Shown here one piece after another: positions 8,375 to 17,637 of a stretch of 64,000 nt of DNA. How positions within the stretch are numbered: the stretch's first letter is position 1; each line of letters opens with the position of its first letter. The stretch covers positions 26,162 through 90,161 of the forward strand of contig CCNC01000197.1 in NCBI GenBank assembly GCA_000824845.1, in the 5' to 3' direction. The notes below the pieces were generated by a model, which did not search any database, was not told where the DNA came from, and saw only the letters and a program-made list of their open reading frames with translations. Made by a program: the position numbers and the translations under genes. Source of the stretch: Mesorhizobium sp. ORS 3359 (lineage in GTDB: Bacteria; Pseudomonadota; Alphaproteobacteria; Rhizobiales; Rhizobiaceae).

Positions 8375-9358
8375 ATGAAGGCAATGGTGCTGGAAAAGCC
8401 CGGTACGCTTCTCAATCTCGTCGACGGTCCGGAGCCCTTGCCGGGGGCGGGCGAGATCAGGCTCAAGGTGGAGGCATGCGCGGTATGCCGCACCGACCTG
8501 CACGTCGTGGACGGTGACTTGCCATCGCCAAAGCTGCCGCTCGTGCCGGGTCACGAAATCGTCGGCATCGTCGATCTTGTCGGTGAAGGCGTGTCACGAT
8601 CCCGGCTTGGGCAGAGGGTAGGCGTTCCATGGCTGGGGCACACTTGCGGACATTGTCCCTATTGCAACGCCGGCGCCGAAAATCTCTGCGACCAGCCGCT
8701 CTTCACCGGCTACACGCGCGACGGCGGCTTCGCCAGTCATGTCGTTGCCGACGAGCATTTCGCCTTCGAGCTCGATGCCGCCGCCGATCCGGTGTCGCTG
8801 GCGCCGCTCCTGTGCGCTGGTCTGATCGGCTGGCGCTGTCTCAAGAAGGCCGGCGATGGCCGGCGCCTGGGCATCTTTGGCTTCGGCGCCGCCGCGCATA
8901 TCATCACGCAGGTCGCAATCTGGCAGGGACGTGCGATCTTTGCCTTCACGCGGCCTGGTGACATCCAGGCACAGGAATTCGCGCGCTCATTGGGCGTTGC
9001 CTGGGCAGGGGCCTCCGATGAACTGCCCCCCGCCGAACTTGACGCCGCGATCATTTTCGCACCGATCGGCGACCTGGTGCCGGCGGCGTTGCGGGCTGTC
9101 CGCAAAGGCGGCCGGGTGGTCTGCGGCGGCATCCACATGAGCGACATTCCATCGATGCCCTACAGGCTTCTGTGGGAAGAACGGGAATTGGTGTCGGTCG
9201 CCAACCTGACCCGCCGGGACGCCGAGGAGTTCTTTCCAATCGCGAGGGACGCCCGGGTCCGCACGCACACAAAGGTCTATCCGCTGGAGCGGGCGAACCA
9301 GGCGCTGGATGATTTGCGCATGGGCCGGCTGAGTGGCGCCGCCGTCCTTAAGCCGTGA
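8375..9358 (+). CDS. Zinc-dependent alcohol dehydrogenase family protein
   Basis: This 327-residue medium-chain dehydrogenase has catalytic zinc ligands in CAVCRTDLH and GHE, and a structural zinc site in CGHCPYC...C. The Rossmann region is GIFGFGAAAH rather than a classical GxGxxG, as in the AdhP-like subfamily with small cofactor loops. It would interconvert an alcohol and aldehyde with NAD(P)(H). ATG 8375 follows a GGGGAAG site; a GTG directly before it is less likely. It is probably in the same FixK-controlled unit as the small gene at 8131, so a fermentative role under low oxygen is plausible. Confidence 0.88.
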   Translation: MKAMVLEKPGTLLNLVDGPEPLPGAGEIRLKVEACAVCRTDLHVVDGDLPSPKLPLVPGHEIVGIVDLVGEGVSRSRLGQRVGVPWLGHTCGHCPYCNAGAENLCDQPLFTGYTRDGGFASHVVADEHFAFELDAAADPVSLAPLLCAGLIGWRCLKKAGDGRRLGIFGFGAAAHIITQVAIWQGRAIFAFTRPGDIQAQEFARSLGVAWAGASDELPPAELDAAIIFAPIGDLVPAALRAVRKGGRVVCGGIHMSDIPSMPYRLLWEERELVSVANLTRRDAEEFFPIARDARVRTHTKVYPLERANQALDDLRMGRLSGAAVLKP

Positions 9359-9507
9359 CGGTCGTGGAGCGCGCGTTCGCACGGCCGTCTTATCTGCTTT
9401 GGCCGGTTCGTCCCTGGCCGGCAGAGTCGGTCAGGGCGGGTCGGGGCGGCCGATGAGAACAGGCACGCAGCGCGACATTCTTCTCCCGGACGGCTTGCCG
9501 AGTTGCG

Positions 9508-9894
9508 CTATGGCTGCTCGACCCGGGCCACCTTGTAGGTGTGCATGGCCCCGTTGCGCTTGATCGAGACGTACTCGCCGGTGACGAAGCGCTCCTCGCC
9601 GAGATGAAAGCCGACCTCGTCGTCACGATCGCCCTCGGCGTAGTCGAAATACCATTGGCCGCCCGGCTTGCGCCGCAGGCGGCCGACAAGATCGTCCTCG
9701 CCGGTGCGGAAGCGGCGGACGCGGCAGAAGCCCTTGTGCGATTTCCACTCCTCCGCGTCCAGCCGTCCCTCGTTGGTGAGCGGTGCGAGCACATCGTAGC
9801 CTTCCTCGCGGTCTCCTTCCGGATGACCTTTTTCGCGTGCGAGAAGCAGGCGGATGTTCCTGAATTTCGGGGTGAGGTCGTGCAAGCTGGTCAT
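9508..9894 (-). CDS. Conserved hypothetical protein, low-oxygen induced
   Basis: The 128-residue soluble protein has no recognised domain. It begins MTSLHDLTPKFRNIRLLLARE and ends in a beta-rich half (GQWYFDYAEGD, GEYVSIKRNGAMHTYKV) that could be a small SH3-like barrel. ATG 9894 is chosen because it follows a strong AAGGAG site; an ATG 21 nt upstream lacks one. A consensus FixK box lies 47 nt upstream, which argues for expression in oxygen limitation. Nothing in the sequence indicates an enzyme. Confidence 0.75.
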   Translation of the reverse strand: MTSLHDLTPKFRNIRLLLAREKGHPEGDREEGYDVLAPLTNEGRLDAEEWKSHKGFCRVRRFRTGEDDLVGRLRRKPGGQWYFDYAEGDRDDEVGFHLGEERFVTGEYVSIKRNGAMHTYKVARVEQP

Positions 9895-9941
9895 GGCAAA
9901 CTCCTTCGAGGCCATTCCTATCGCGGCGATCGGAGGCGACC

Positions 9942-9955
9942 TTGATCAAGGTCAA
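9942..9955 (-). promoter_or_regulatory. FixK/FNR box
   Basis: TTGAT-CAAG-GTCAA (minus strand TTGAC-CTTG-ATCAA) matches the consensus exactly and is 47 nt upstream of the start at 9894. It lies just past the trxC stop. Confidence 0.8.
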
Positions 9956-9978
9956 ACGGGCATCGGCTTACCGCGGGC

Positions 9979-10428
9979 TCAACTGGAGCCTGTCGGCACA
10001 TGGCCGCAAACCCAGTTGACGATCTGGCCGGCGCTCATCGCCCCCGATACGCGCGCGATTTCCCGCTGGCGGTGAAATAGGATCATGGTGGGGATGCCGC
10101 GAATGCCCAGCCTCGCCGCGATGGCCTGCTCCTTGTCGGAATTCAGCTTGACCAGCCGGATGTGAGGCTCCAGCGCCTTGGCGGCGGCCTCATAGGCCGG
10201 CGCCATCATCTTGCAGGGACCGCACCAGGGAGCCCAGACGTCGACAAGGACGGGCAGGCTGCCGCGGCCGATCTGACGGTCGAAATTCGCAGCGTCGATG
10301 TCCTGCGGAACTCCCGAAAACAGCCGGGCTCCACACTTTCCGCATTGCGCTTCGGCGCTGTTTCGGTTCGGCGGCAGGCGGTTGACCACGCCGCATTTGG
10401 TGCAAACCACCAGATTCTCCTGGGTCAT
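9979..10428 (-). CDS. trxC: Thioredoxin 2 (zinc-binding TrxC type)
   Basis: This is a cytoplasmic disulfide reductase. An N-terminal zinc finger uses C9-x2-C12 and C29-x2-C32. The thioredoxin domain has the active site WCGPC (C69, C72) and the cis-proline segment GIPTMILF. The length of 149 residues is typical of TrxC. Its ATG overlaps the TGA of the P-type ATPase gene (ATGA), so the DUF302 protein, the ATPase and this thioredoxin form one translationally coupled unit. The context suggests redox support for a metal- or stress-related transporter. Confidence 0.93.
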   Translation of the reverse strand: MTQENLVVCTKCGVVNRLPPNRNSAEAQCGKCGARLFSGVPQDIDAANFDRQIGRGSLPVLVDVWAPWCGPCKMMAPAYEAAAKALEPHIRLVKLNSDKEQAIAARLGIRGIPTMILFHRQREIARVSGAMSAGQIVNWVCGHVPTGSS

Positions 10429-12296
10429 GACCTTCTCCCATTCCGATCGCGTTCGAGACGCCCATCGCCAAGGGCCCGCAGCGCATTAAGGATGACGGCG
10501 ACGTCTATGCCCTCTTGCAGCAGTGCTCCCGCCACCGGGGTTATATGCCCCATGGCGGCCGCGATCATCGCCGCGCCCGAGAGCCCCAGCCCGACGACGA
10601 TGCTCTGCAGGGCGATCCGGCGCGTCCGCCTGGCGATACGCAATGCTTCCGCGACAGGTTCCAGCCTGTCGGTCAGCACGACCACGTCCGCCGCCTCCGA
10701 CGAAGCTGTCCCGCCGCGGGCTCCCATGGCAATGCCTACGGTCGCCGCGGCAAGGGCGGGAGCATCGTTGATGCCGTCGCCAACCATCATCGTCGGCGCC
10801 GCAGCCTTTTCGGCCTCCACTGTTCCAACCTTGTCGGCCGGCGTGGCGTTGGCGAAGACCGCATCGAGATCGAGGGAAGCGGAGACCTTTTCAGCCGCAG
10901 CGCCGTCATCGCCAGTCAGCATGACTATCCGGGTGACGCCTGCCGAGCGCAAAGCCTCGACAGTGCCGGGAGCATCTTCGCGTATGGCGTCTCCGAAGGT
11001 GAAAACAGCGGCAAGCCGGCCATCGATGGCCAGAAACACCCTGAGCACCTGCGTGTCGCGATACCGGCGCTCTCCGCTCTCCGCCCAGTTGGGCAATGGT
11101 CCGTTTCCAAGAACAAGCGGCCTCGACCCGGCCACGACCGATATCCCATCCACCTGACCTTCAAGGCCTTCTCCCCGATGCTCGCGGACATCACTGGGTT
11201 GGGAAAGCAAAAGGTTCCCGTGGCGGGCAATGCGGACAATCGAATCCGCAAGGACGTGGTGCGAAGCCTGTTCAAGCGAGGCGAGCAGCCGCAGCGGTTC
11301 ATCGGTTCCCTGGCCTGGAGCGACGTCGCTCTCGATCAGCTCGGCGCCGCCGAGCGTCAGGGTCCCTGTCTTGTCGAAGATCGCGGTGCGTATCTGGGCG
11401 AGCGCCTCCAGCGCCGCGCTGCCCTTCATGAGGATGCCGGCGCGGGCGGCACGCGACACGCCGCCGATGAATGCGACGGGCGCCGCGAGGATCAGCGGGC
11501 AGGGCGTCGCGACCACCAGAACGGCGAGAGCGCGGATCGGATCACCGGAAAGATACCAGGCGATGGCGGCGATCAACAGCGTGGCCGGAAGCAAGAGCAG
11601 GGCAAAACGGTCGGCAATGCGTATGAACGGCGCCTTGGCGGTTTGCGCGGCGGCGACCATGCGCACGATCGCGGCGTAGGTGCTTTTGTCGGCGATGGCC
11701 GAGGCCCGCATGACAAAGGCCTCGCCGACATTGACGGTGCCGCTGCGCAATGCGTCGCCGGCGCCGCGCCGCTCCGGCAGGGGCTCTCCGGTGACCGTCG
11801 ACTCATCGACCTGGGCCGAGGCGTCGATCAGGATGCCGTCCACGGGCAGCAATTCGCCGGCGCGCACCAGAAGCTCGTCGCCGACCGCCACCTGGGCGAT
11901 CGCGACGGTTTCGGTGCCATGTGCGGATTTCCGGTGCGCCACACGCGGCGCCCTGTCGGTCAGAGCCCTGAGATTCCGCTCCGCCCGGCCGCGCGCCAGA
12001 TCTTCGAGCACGGTGCCGCCGGCATACATGATGGCGACGACCACCGCCGCCAAGGCCTGCCCAAGCAGCAGCGCCGCCGACATCGAAACCAGCGCGATCG
12101 CATCGACGCCGACCCGGCCGATCCAGAAATCCCGCAGGATCGAGATGGCAAGCGCCGCCACGACGGGCAGCGTTGCCGCTGTCCAGATCATATCGGGCGA
12201 GGCGATGTCGATACCGTTTCGCCAGACGCCCAGTCCGAGCGCCAGGCCGAGAACGGCTATGATCAGCAGCGCGCGCCGCAGCACGGATTCTTTCAT
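10425..12296 (-). CDS. P1B-type heavy-metal translocating ATPase
   Basis: This inner-membrane ATPase has 623 residues. It carries the actuator TGEP (169-172), the membrane metal-site motif TPCPL (264-268), the phosphorylation site DKTGT (D308), and the hinge GDGINDAPAL. It lacks an N-terminal heavy-metal-associated domain, and the TPC motif differs from the CPC of copper pumps and SPC of cobalt pumps, so the ion cannot be named. The start at 12296 is 8 nt past the DUF302 stop; the longer frame upstream is the shadow of that gene. The unit sits downstream of a FixK-type box (12771). Confidence 0.9.
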   Translation of the reverse strand: MKESVLRRALLIIAVLGLALGLGVWRNGIDIASPDMIWTAATLPVVAALAISILRDFWIGRVGVDAIALVSMSAALLLGQALAAVVVAIMYAGGTVLEDLARGRAERNLRALTDRAPRVAHRKSAHGTETVAIAQVAVGDELLVRAGELLPVDGILIDASAQVDESTVTGEPLPERRGAGDALRSGTVNVGEAFVMRASAIADKSTYAAIVRMVAAAQTAKAPFIRIADRFALLLLPATLLIAAIAWYLSGDPIRALAVLVVATPCPLILAAPVAFIGGVSRAARAGILMKGSAALEALAQIRTAIFDKTGTLTLGGAELIESDVAPGQGTDEPLRLLASLEQASHHVLADSIVRIARHGNLLLSQPSDVREHRGEGLEGQVDGISVVAGSRPLVLGNGPLPNWAESGERRYRDTQVLRVFLAIDGRLAAVFTFGDAIREDAPGTVEALRSAGVTRIVMLTGDDGAAAEKVSASLDLDAVFANATPADKVGTVEAEKAAAPTMMVGDGINDAPALAAATVGIAMGARGGTASSEAADVVVLTDRLEPVAEALRIARRTRRIALQSIVVGLGLSGAAMIAAAMGHITPVAGALLQEGIDVAVILNALRALGDGRLERDRNGRRS

Positions 12297-12304
12297 GACG
12301 GCCG

Positions 12305-12691
12305 TCAAAGCTCGTCGATCATTTCCCGCAGCAAAAGCCGGACATCCTTTGCCGTCGCGGCAAGTTGCGGGTTGTCGATCGCTCCCATCGCCACCATCGG
12401 ATCGACCGCCGCCACCTCGGTCTTGCCGGGGGCGGTCTCGGTCACGATCACGTTGCATGGCAGCATCGCGCCGATCTTGTCCTCGGCCTGCAGCGCGCGC
12501 CATGCGAAATGGGGATTGCAGGCACCGAGGATCATATATGGCTTGAAGTCGACGCCCAGCTTGACCTTCATCGTGTGCTGGACATCGATCCTCGTCAGGA
12601 TGCCGAAGCCCTTGCCGGCAAGCTTTTTTGTGACGTGTTCGATCGCCGGCGCGAACGGCATGTCGAGGCTCTTGCTGAAATAATAGCTCAT
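12305..12691 (-). CDS. DUF302 family protein
   Basis: This 128-residue soluble protein has the DUF302 fold pattern, including KGFGILTRIDVQHTMKVKLG, the segment ILGACNPHFAWRAL, and MLPCNVIVTE. DUF302 proteins are small, their biochemical role is unknown, and they often neighbour metal or redox genes. ATG 12691 follows an excellent GGAAGGAGG site. It is the first gene of the DUF302/P-type ATPase/trxC unit. Conserved C and H in ACNPH and LPCNV could bind metal or haem, which is inference. Confidence 0.85.
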   Translation of the reverse strand: MSYYFSKSLDMPFAPAIEHVTKKLAGKGFGILTRIDVQHTMKVKLGVDFKPYMILGACNPHFAWRALQAEDKIGAMLPCNVIVTETAPGKTEVAAVDPMVAMGAIDNPQLAATAKDVRLLLREMIDEL

Positions 12692-12770
12692 CGAATCCTC
12701 CTTCCATGGCGATTGTCGCCAGCAGGGACAGCTTGAGGGCAGTAGCTAGCCGCGGGGCTCGGATGGCGCT

Positions 12771-12784
12771 TTGATCCAGCGCAA
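12771..12784. promoter_or_regulatory. FixK-type box between divergent units
   Basis: TTGAT-CCAG-CGCAA fits TTG(A/C)-N6-(T/G)CAA. It lies 79 nt from the DUF302 start and 48 nt from the synthetase/GNAT start, so it could serve either or both. Confidence 0.55.
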
Positions 12785-12832
12785 TGAATGCCAGCCGCCT
12801 TCGGTGAATGTGGCGGCAAGGAGTTCTCCAGG

Positions 12833-15514
12833 ATGACAATCCGAAATCTTGAATACGCGGTCTCACCGAAATCCGTCGTTGTCGTCGGCGCGACCGAGCG
12901 CGTTGGCTCGGTCGGCCGCGTTGTCTTCGACAACATCGTCGGCGGCGGCTTCGAGGGGGAGATCTGGCCGGTCAATCCCAAACATGCGCAGGTGGCCGGC
13001 CGCCGCTGCTACCGCAGGGTCGCCGATCTGCCGGGGGTTCCCGATCTGGCCGTGATCGTGACCCCTCCCGAGACTGTGCCCGATATCGTGCGGGAACTGG
13101 GCGAGAAGGGGACGCGAGCCGCCGTCGTCATCACCGCGGGGCTCAATCACGCCAACGGTCTGCGCCAGGCGATGCTCGATGCGGCCAAGCCATCGCTCAT
13201 GCGCATTATTGGCCCGAACACTGTCGGGTTGATGGTCCCCCCGGCGAAGTTCAACGCCAGTTTCGCCCATATGGCGGCCCGCCCCGGGAACATTGCGCTG
13301 ATCTCGCAATCCGGCGCCATCGCCACGTCGCTGATCGACTGGGCGGCCGAGAACAATGTCGGCTTTTCCCGGATCATCTCGCTCGGCGACATGGCGGATG
13401 TCGATGTCGGTGACTGCCTCGACATGCTGGCGGGGGATTTCCACACGCGCGCTATCGTGATGTATCTCGAAACCATACCCAATCCGCGCAAATTCATGTC
13501 GGCCGCGCGGGCGGCGGCGCGCCTAAAGCCGGTTATCGCGATCAAGCCCGGGCGGCACGAGCAGGCGGCCAGGGCGGCCGCGACGCATACCGGCGCGCTT
13601 TCGGGCACCGACAGGGTAGTGGACGCCGCCTTGCGCAGGGCAGGCGTGCTGCGTGTGGATGATCTCGCCGAGTTGCTCGATGCCGCCGAGACTGTCGCCC
13701 GTCACGCTCCCCTCGAGCGGGCGCGGGTCGGCATCGTCACCAATGGCGGCGGGGCCGGCGTGCTTGCCGTCGACAAGATCGTCGATCGTGGAGGCGAGCT
13801 GGCCGAACTTGCGCCCTCGACGATCGAGCGGCTCGAGCGTGCGCTGCCGCCAACCTGGTCGCATGCGAATCCGATCGACATCGTCGGTGACGCGGCGCCG
13901 GAGCGCTACGAGGCGGCGCTCGAAGCCCTGGCGGCGGATCCGGGGACGGACGTTATCCTGGTCATGAATTGCCCCACCGGGCTCGGTTCCTCGCCGGACG
14001 CGGCCAGGAAGGTCGCCGAGCTTGGCGACGACGGCGAGATCGGCGGAAAACCGCTTCTCGCGTGCTGGCTCGGCGAGCATACCGCGCGCGAAGGCCGGCG
14101 CGTCCTGACGGAAGCCGGCATCGCGAGCTTCGAGACGCCGGAGGATGCGGCGATCGCGGCGTCCTATCTCGGCGAATGGTCGCGCGCCCAGCGGGCGCTG
14201 CTGCGGACTCCCCCGAGCCGGGATGGCAACCAGGCCGATGGCAAGGCATCGGCGCAGGCCATCTTCCGGCAAGTGGCCGCCGAAGGACGGCGCATGCTGA
14301 CGGAGCCGGAAGCAAAAGCGGCGATAGAGGCCTATGGAATCCCCGTGCCGCGGACCATCGTCGCCGGATCCGTCGCGGAAGTGGCGCAGGCCGCCGGCGA
14401 GCTTCTCGAAAGCTCTGAAGCAGTGGTCGTCAAATTGCTGTCGAAGGTGGTCTCGCACAAGTCGGATGTCGGCGGCGTGGTCCTCGACATCGCCACCGCG
14501 GAGAAGGCCGCGGAGGCCGCCCGGTCAATCGAGACGCGCCTGCGCGCGCGGTCGCCGCAGGTGAAGGCGGACGGCTACACGGTGCAAGCCATGGTCGCGC
14601 GCAAGCATGCTCAGGAACTCATACTGGGCATGAACCTCGACCCGATGTTCGGCCCGGTCATTCTGTTCGGCGCCGGCGGCACGGCGGTCGAGGTCGTGAA
14701 CGATACCGCGATCGCCCTGCCGCCGCTTGACGACGTGCTGGCCGCAGACGCGATCGACGCGACTAGGATAGGCCGCCTGCTTGCCGGCTATCGCGATCGC
14801 AAGCCGGCCAACCGAGGCGCGATCATCGCCGCGCTGAACGGCCTTTCGCAAATGATCGTCGACTTCCCCTGCCTGGTCTCCCTCGACATCAACCCGCTGC
14901 TGGCCGATGCCGAAGGCGTGGTTGCGCTCGATGCGCGTATCGAGATCGACCCGCGACGGGTGGATGAGTCGGCGCCGAACCCGGCGCTTGCCATAAGGCC
15001 CTATCCGTCGGGATGGAGCCGTGATTTCCAGTCGGACGGCATGACCTTTCACATCCGGCCAATCATGCCGGCGGACGTTGCGCTTTATCCCGCGTTCCTG
15101 GCGAAGATTTCTCCCGACGACCTCAGGCTGCGCTTCCTGTCGCTGCGGAAGAACTTCCCGGACCAGATGCTCAAGCGGCTCACACAGCTCGACTACGACC
15201 GCGACATCGCCTTCGTCGCGCTTGAAAAGGACACGGGGGCGCTGGCGGGAATCGGCCGGCTTTCCTGCGACCCCGATCACAGGAGCGGTGAATATGCGCT
15301 GCTCGTGCGGTCGGACCTGCAAGGCCATGGCCTGGGATGGGATCTGCTGAAACAGGTCATCGACTATGCGAAGGCCGAACGCATCGGCCGCATCGAAGGC
15401 ACGATCCTCAACGAAAACCGCAAGATGCTCACAATGTGCCGGGAGTTCGGCTTCTCGATAGCCCACCACCCCAGCGAGGCGGGCCTATCCATGGCGACCC
15501 TTGAGCTCAGTTAA
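12833..15514 (+). CDS. Acyl-CoA synthetase (NDP-forming)/GNAT fusion, Pat-like
   Basis: The 893 residues contain a CoA-binding domain (residues 1-130, VVVVGATERVGSVGR), a succinyl-CoA-synthetase-like domain (ISQSGAIATSLIDW), an ATP-grasp domain (about 490-700, with VVVKLLSKVVSHKSDVGGV and LGMNLDPMFGPVILFGAGG), and a C-terminal GNAT domain (about 730-890). This is the architecture of the protein-lysine acetyltransferase Pat/PatZ, which regulates acetyl-CoA synthetase, although some members may be true ADP-forming ligases. ATG 12833 follows AAGGAG. With acetate made by Xfp/AckA nearby, control of acetate/acetyl-CoA metabolism is a sensible role. Confidence 0.88.
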   Translation: MTIRNLEYAVSPKSVVVVGATERVGSVGRVVFDNIVGGGFEGEIWPVNPKHAQVAGRRCYRRVADLPGVPDLAVIVTPPETVPDIVRELGEKGTRAAVVITAGLNHANGLRQAMLDAAKPSLMRIIGPNTVGLMVPPAKFNASFAHMAARPGNIALISQSGAIATSLIDWAAENNVGFSRIISLGDMADVDVGDCLDMLAGDFHTRAIVMYLETIPNPRKFMSAARAAARLKPVIAIKPGRHEQAARAAATHTGALSGTDRVVDAALRRAGVLRVDDLAELLDAAETVARHAPLERARVGIVTNGGGAGVLAVDKIVDRGGELAELAPSTIERLERALPPTWSHANPIDIVGDAAPERYEAALEALAADPGTDVILVMNCPTGLGSSPDAARKVAELGDDGEIGGKPLLACWLGEHTAREGRRVLTEAGIASFETPEDAAIAASYLGEWSRAQRALLRTPPSRDGNQADGKASAQAIFRQVAAEGRRMLTEPEAKAAIEAYGIPVPRTIVAGSVAEVAQAAGELLESSEAVVVKLLSKVVSHKSDVGGVVLDIATAEKAAEAARSIETRLRARSPQVKADGYTVQAMVARKHAQELILGMNLDPMFGPVILFGAGGTAVEVVNDTAIALPPLDDVLAADAIDATRIGRLLAGYRDRKPANRGAIIAALNGLSQMIVDFPCLVSLDINPLLADAEGVVALDARIEIDPRRVDESAPNPALAIRPYPSGWSRDFQSDGMTFHIRPIMPADVALYPAFLAKISPDDLRLRFLSLRKNFPDQMLKRLTQLDYDRDIAFVALEKDTGALAGIGRLSCDPDHRSGEYALLVRSDLQGHGLGWDLLKQVIDYAKAERIGRIEGTILNENRKMLTMCREFGFSIAHHPSEAGLSMATLELS

Positions 15515-15527
15515 GCGCCGGTCAGCT

Positions 15528-17087
15528 TTATGATCCGGTCTTCCTGAAGCCGGCCGCGGATGAAACGGCGCCCTCGACCGAGGCCACCATCTCGGCCGTG
15601 ATTTCGGCCACTTTGCGGTCGGCCTCGATCTTGCGCCAGGTCATCGGACCGGCATCGCGCTGCAATTGCCGCGAAAGGATGTCGATCGTGGCATCGGAGG
15701 GGCTGCCCTTGCGCTCGCTGACCCGGCGCCAAAGCACCGACGGATCTGCCGCCAGCCAAAATCCCGCAAACGGGACGTTTGTGCCAGTCGCTGCGCGCTC
15801 GATCCTGTCGCGATCCTCCGGCCTGTCGAAGACCGCGTCGGCGACGACGCAGCCGCCTTCGGCAAGGATAAGCTCCGCCAGCCAGGCTATCTGGCGGTAG
15901 ACGCGTTCCGATACGCCGGGCCGGTAGGCCTTGGCCGGCAGCCTCGTTTCGGCCGCCACGCCATGCATGGCCTTGCGGATGCGGTCGCTCTCGACGATAC
16001 GGGCGCCGGGCGGCGCGCCAATCCGAGCGGCGAGCGCCTCGGCGACCGTCGTCTTGCCCGAGCCGCTCAAGCCCCCGATTGCGACGAGCCGAGGCGGCGT
16101 TTCGGCAAGCAGGAATCGCGCGAGTTGGAAATAGGATCGCGCTTCGGCAACCAACCTTGCGGAGTCCTGGCTGTCTTCCTCGACCTGTGTCGCGGTCACG
16201 TGCGCGCGCACTGCCGCCCGTACCGCCATGAGGAAAGGCAGGAGAACGAACCCGTCTTCGTCATCGGCGTCGTCGAGATAGCGGTTCATCACCAGATTGG
16301 CGAATTGCGGAAAACCGCGATGCCACAGATCCATCAGCAGGAATGCGAGATCGTAGAGGACATCGACGGTGGCGATCTGATCATTGAACTCGATGCAGTC
16401 GAACAGGCGAGGCTCGCCATCGAAGACGCAGATGTTGCGCAGATGCATGTCGCCATGGCAGCGGCGAATCCGACCGGCCGCCTCGCGCCGGTCGAGCAGG
16501 CCGGCATGGCGGGAAAGGGCGTCGCGAAACGCGGCGCTGAGCGTTTCGATCTCCTTTCGGTCGAACACATGGCTTGTCGCAAATCCGGCCGCATTGATTT
16601 CGAGGACGCCGCCGATATTCTCCGACCCGCTGCCGGCATGGATCACTTCGGCGCCGCGGTGATAGTGCGCGATCATGCGGGCCACGCCTGTCATCAGCGC
16701 GGGTGTCAACTCCCCCGCCGCGGCCATGCGATCCAGGAGCTTGGACTGGTCGAAGCGGACCATCTCGATGACAGCGTCGACCAGTTCTCCCGGCTCGTCC
16801 AGGGCAAGCCGGCCGCCCGCGCGCGTGACGCGGTGGACATCGAGATAGAGGCCGGGCGCTGTTATGGAGTTCAGCTCCACTTCCTTCTCACACGCGGCGA
16901 GCCGCAACGTCGGCGTCGAAAAATCGACATAGGGCAGCTTGACCGCCCGCTTCATCTTGAACGCGCGCCGCCCGACGAGGAAGATCCGGGAAATATGCGT
17001 TTCGATCGTCTCGACCGGACCAACCTCCCCATGGCTGGCAGGGTTCTTCAGCATCTCGACCACGACATCCTGGTTCTCGGTGATCAT
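15528..17087 (-). CDS. Two-domain kinase: aminoglycoside-phosphotransferase-like plus P-loop kinase
   Basis: The N-terminal half (about 1-330) is an APH-like protein-kinase fold with the catalytic HGDMHLRNI and metal-binding DCIEFND. The C-terminal half (about 345-510) is a P-loop kinase of the zeta-toxin/adenylylsulfate-kinase type with GGLSGSGKTT and a downstream R-rich lid. This fusion is widespread in proteobacteria; its substrate is unknown. It converges on the synthetase fusion with a 13-nt gap. No FixK-type box was seen upstream. ATG 17087 gives the expected N terminus. Confidence 0.85.
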   Translation of the reverse strand: MITENQDVVVEMLKNPASHGEVGPVETIETHISRIFLVGRRAFKMKRAVKLPYVDFSTPTLRLAACEKEVELNSITAPGLYLDVHRVTRAGGRLALDEPGELVDAVIEMVRFDQSKLLDRMAAAGELTPALMTGVARMIAHYHRGAEVIHAGSGSENIGGVLEINAAGFATSHVFDRKEIETLSAAFRDALSRHAGLLDRREAAGRIRRCHGDMHLRNICVFDGEPRLFDCIEFNDQIATVDVLYDLAFLLMDLWHRGFPQFANLVMNRYLDDADDEDGFVLLPFLMAVRAAVRAHVTATQVEEDSQDSARLVAEARSYFQLARFLLAETPPRLVAIGGLSGSGKTTVAEALAARIGAPPGARIVESDRIRKAMHGVAAETRLPAKAYRPGVSERVYRQIAWLAELILAEGGCVVADAVFDRPEDRDRIERAATGTNVPFAGFWLAADPSVLWRRVSERKGSPSDATIDILSRQLQRDAGPMTWRKIEADRKVAEITAEMVASVEGAVSSAAGFRKTGS

Positions 17088-17155
17088 TGGGGTATGTCCT
17101 TGCCCTTTGGTTGCATCCTCATTCGGCCTCGCCAGCCGAAGTTTCGCGGGAGTCG

Positions 17156-17554
17156 CTAACGCTGAAGCGTCTGGACGTAACCGGCGAGGTTATGGATGCG
17201 TTCCGTGGTCACGGCCTCCCCGCCATAGGGACCGTACTTCTTCACGTCGTCAGGCAGGAACTGGTTGCCCCACACCGGCATGTCGCGCTCACCATGCGCC
17301 GGGACGAGACTGCGACCGTCGATCGTGGCGTAGACCCGCCAGTAGGGAAATTCCCCGCCATTGCGCTTCGTCAGCGTCGTCAGATCGGCGGGGCGCTTGC
17401 GCAGTTCATCGGCCATTGGCCCGTCGCCCTTGCCTTCCACGCCGTGGCAGACCGCGCAGGAATTCAGATATTCCTGCTGTCCATTGCTCATCTGCTGCGC
17501 CGCCGCGGCGCTCAGCGTCAGCGCGAAAAGACCAATCGTAGTCCGGAATCTCAT
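17156..17554 (-). CDS. Periplasmic c-type cytochrome (class I)
   Basis: The 132-residue precursor has a signal peptide (residues 1-20, ending AAAAQ). It binds one haem through C33-x2-C36-H37 (CAVCH) with M92 in DMPVWGN as the likely sixth ligand. It would be a soluble electron carrier. The start at 17554 gives the clean signal peptide; a start 48 nt upstream does not. It is divergent from the UspA gene and has its own consensus FixK box 53 nt upstream, consistent with micro-oxic respiration. Confidence 0.9.
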   Translation of the reverse strand: MRFRTTIGLFALTLSAAAAQQMSNGQQEYLNSCAVCHGVEGKGDGPMADELRKRPADLTTLTKRNGGEFPYWRVYATIDGRSLVPAHGERDMPVWGNQFLPDDVKKYGPYGGEAVTTERIHNLAGYVQTLQR

Positions 17555-17607
17555 TGATCTGCCTCCAACCATCGGTGTCAGGCTAAGCCATGCGACGCAC
17601 ACGGACG

Positions 17608-17621
17608 TTGACCGGGATCAA
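17608..17621 (-). promoter_or_regulatory. FixK/FNR box for the cytochrome c gene
   Basis: TTGAC-CGGG-ATCAA matches the consensus exactly and is 53 nt upstream of the cytochrome start at 17554. Confidence 0.8.
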
Positions 17622-17637
17622 TCTTGCGAGGGGTGAT

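Noticed and set aside
10515..12683. 722-codon open frame on the plus strand opposite the P-type ATPase
   Set aside because: Antisense shadow; the minus strand shows TGEP, DKTGT and GDGINDAP motifs.
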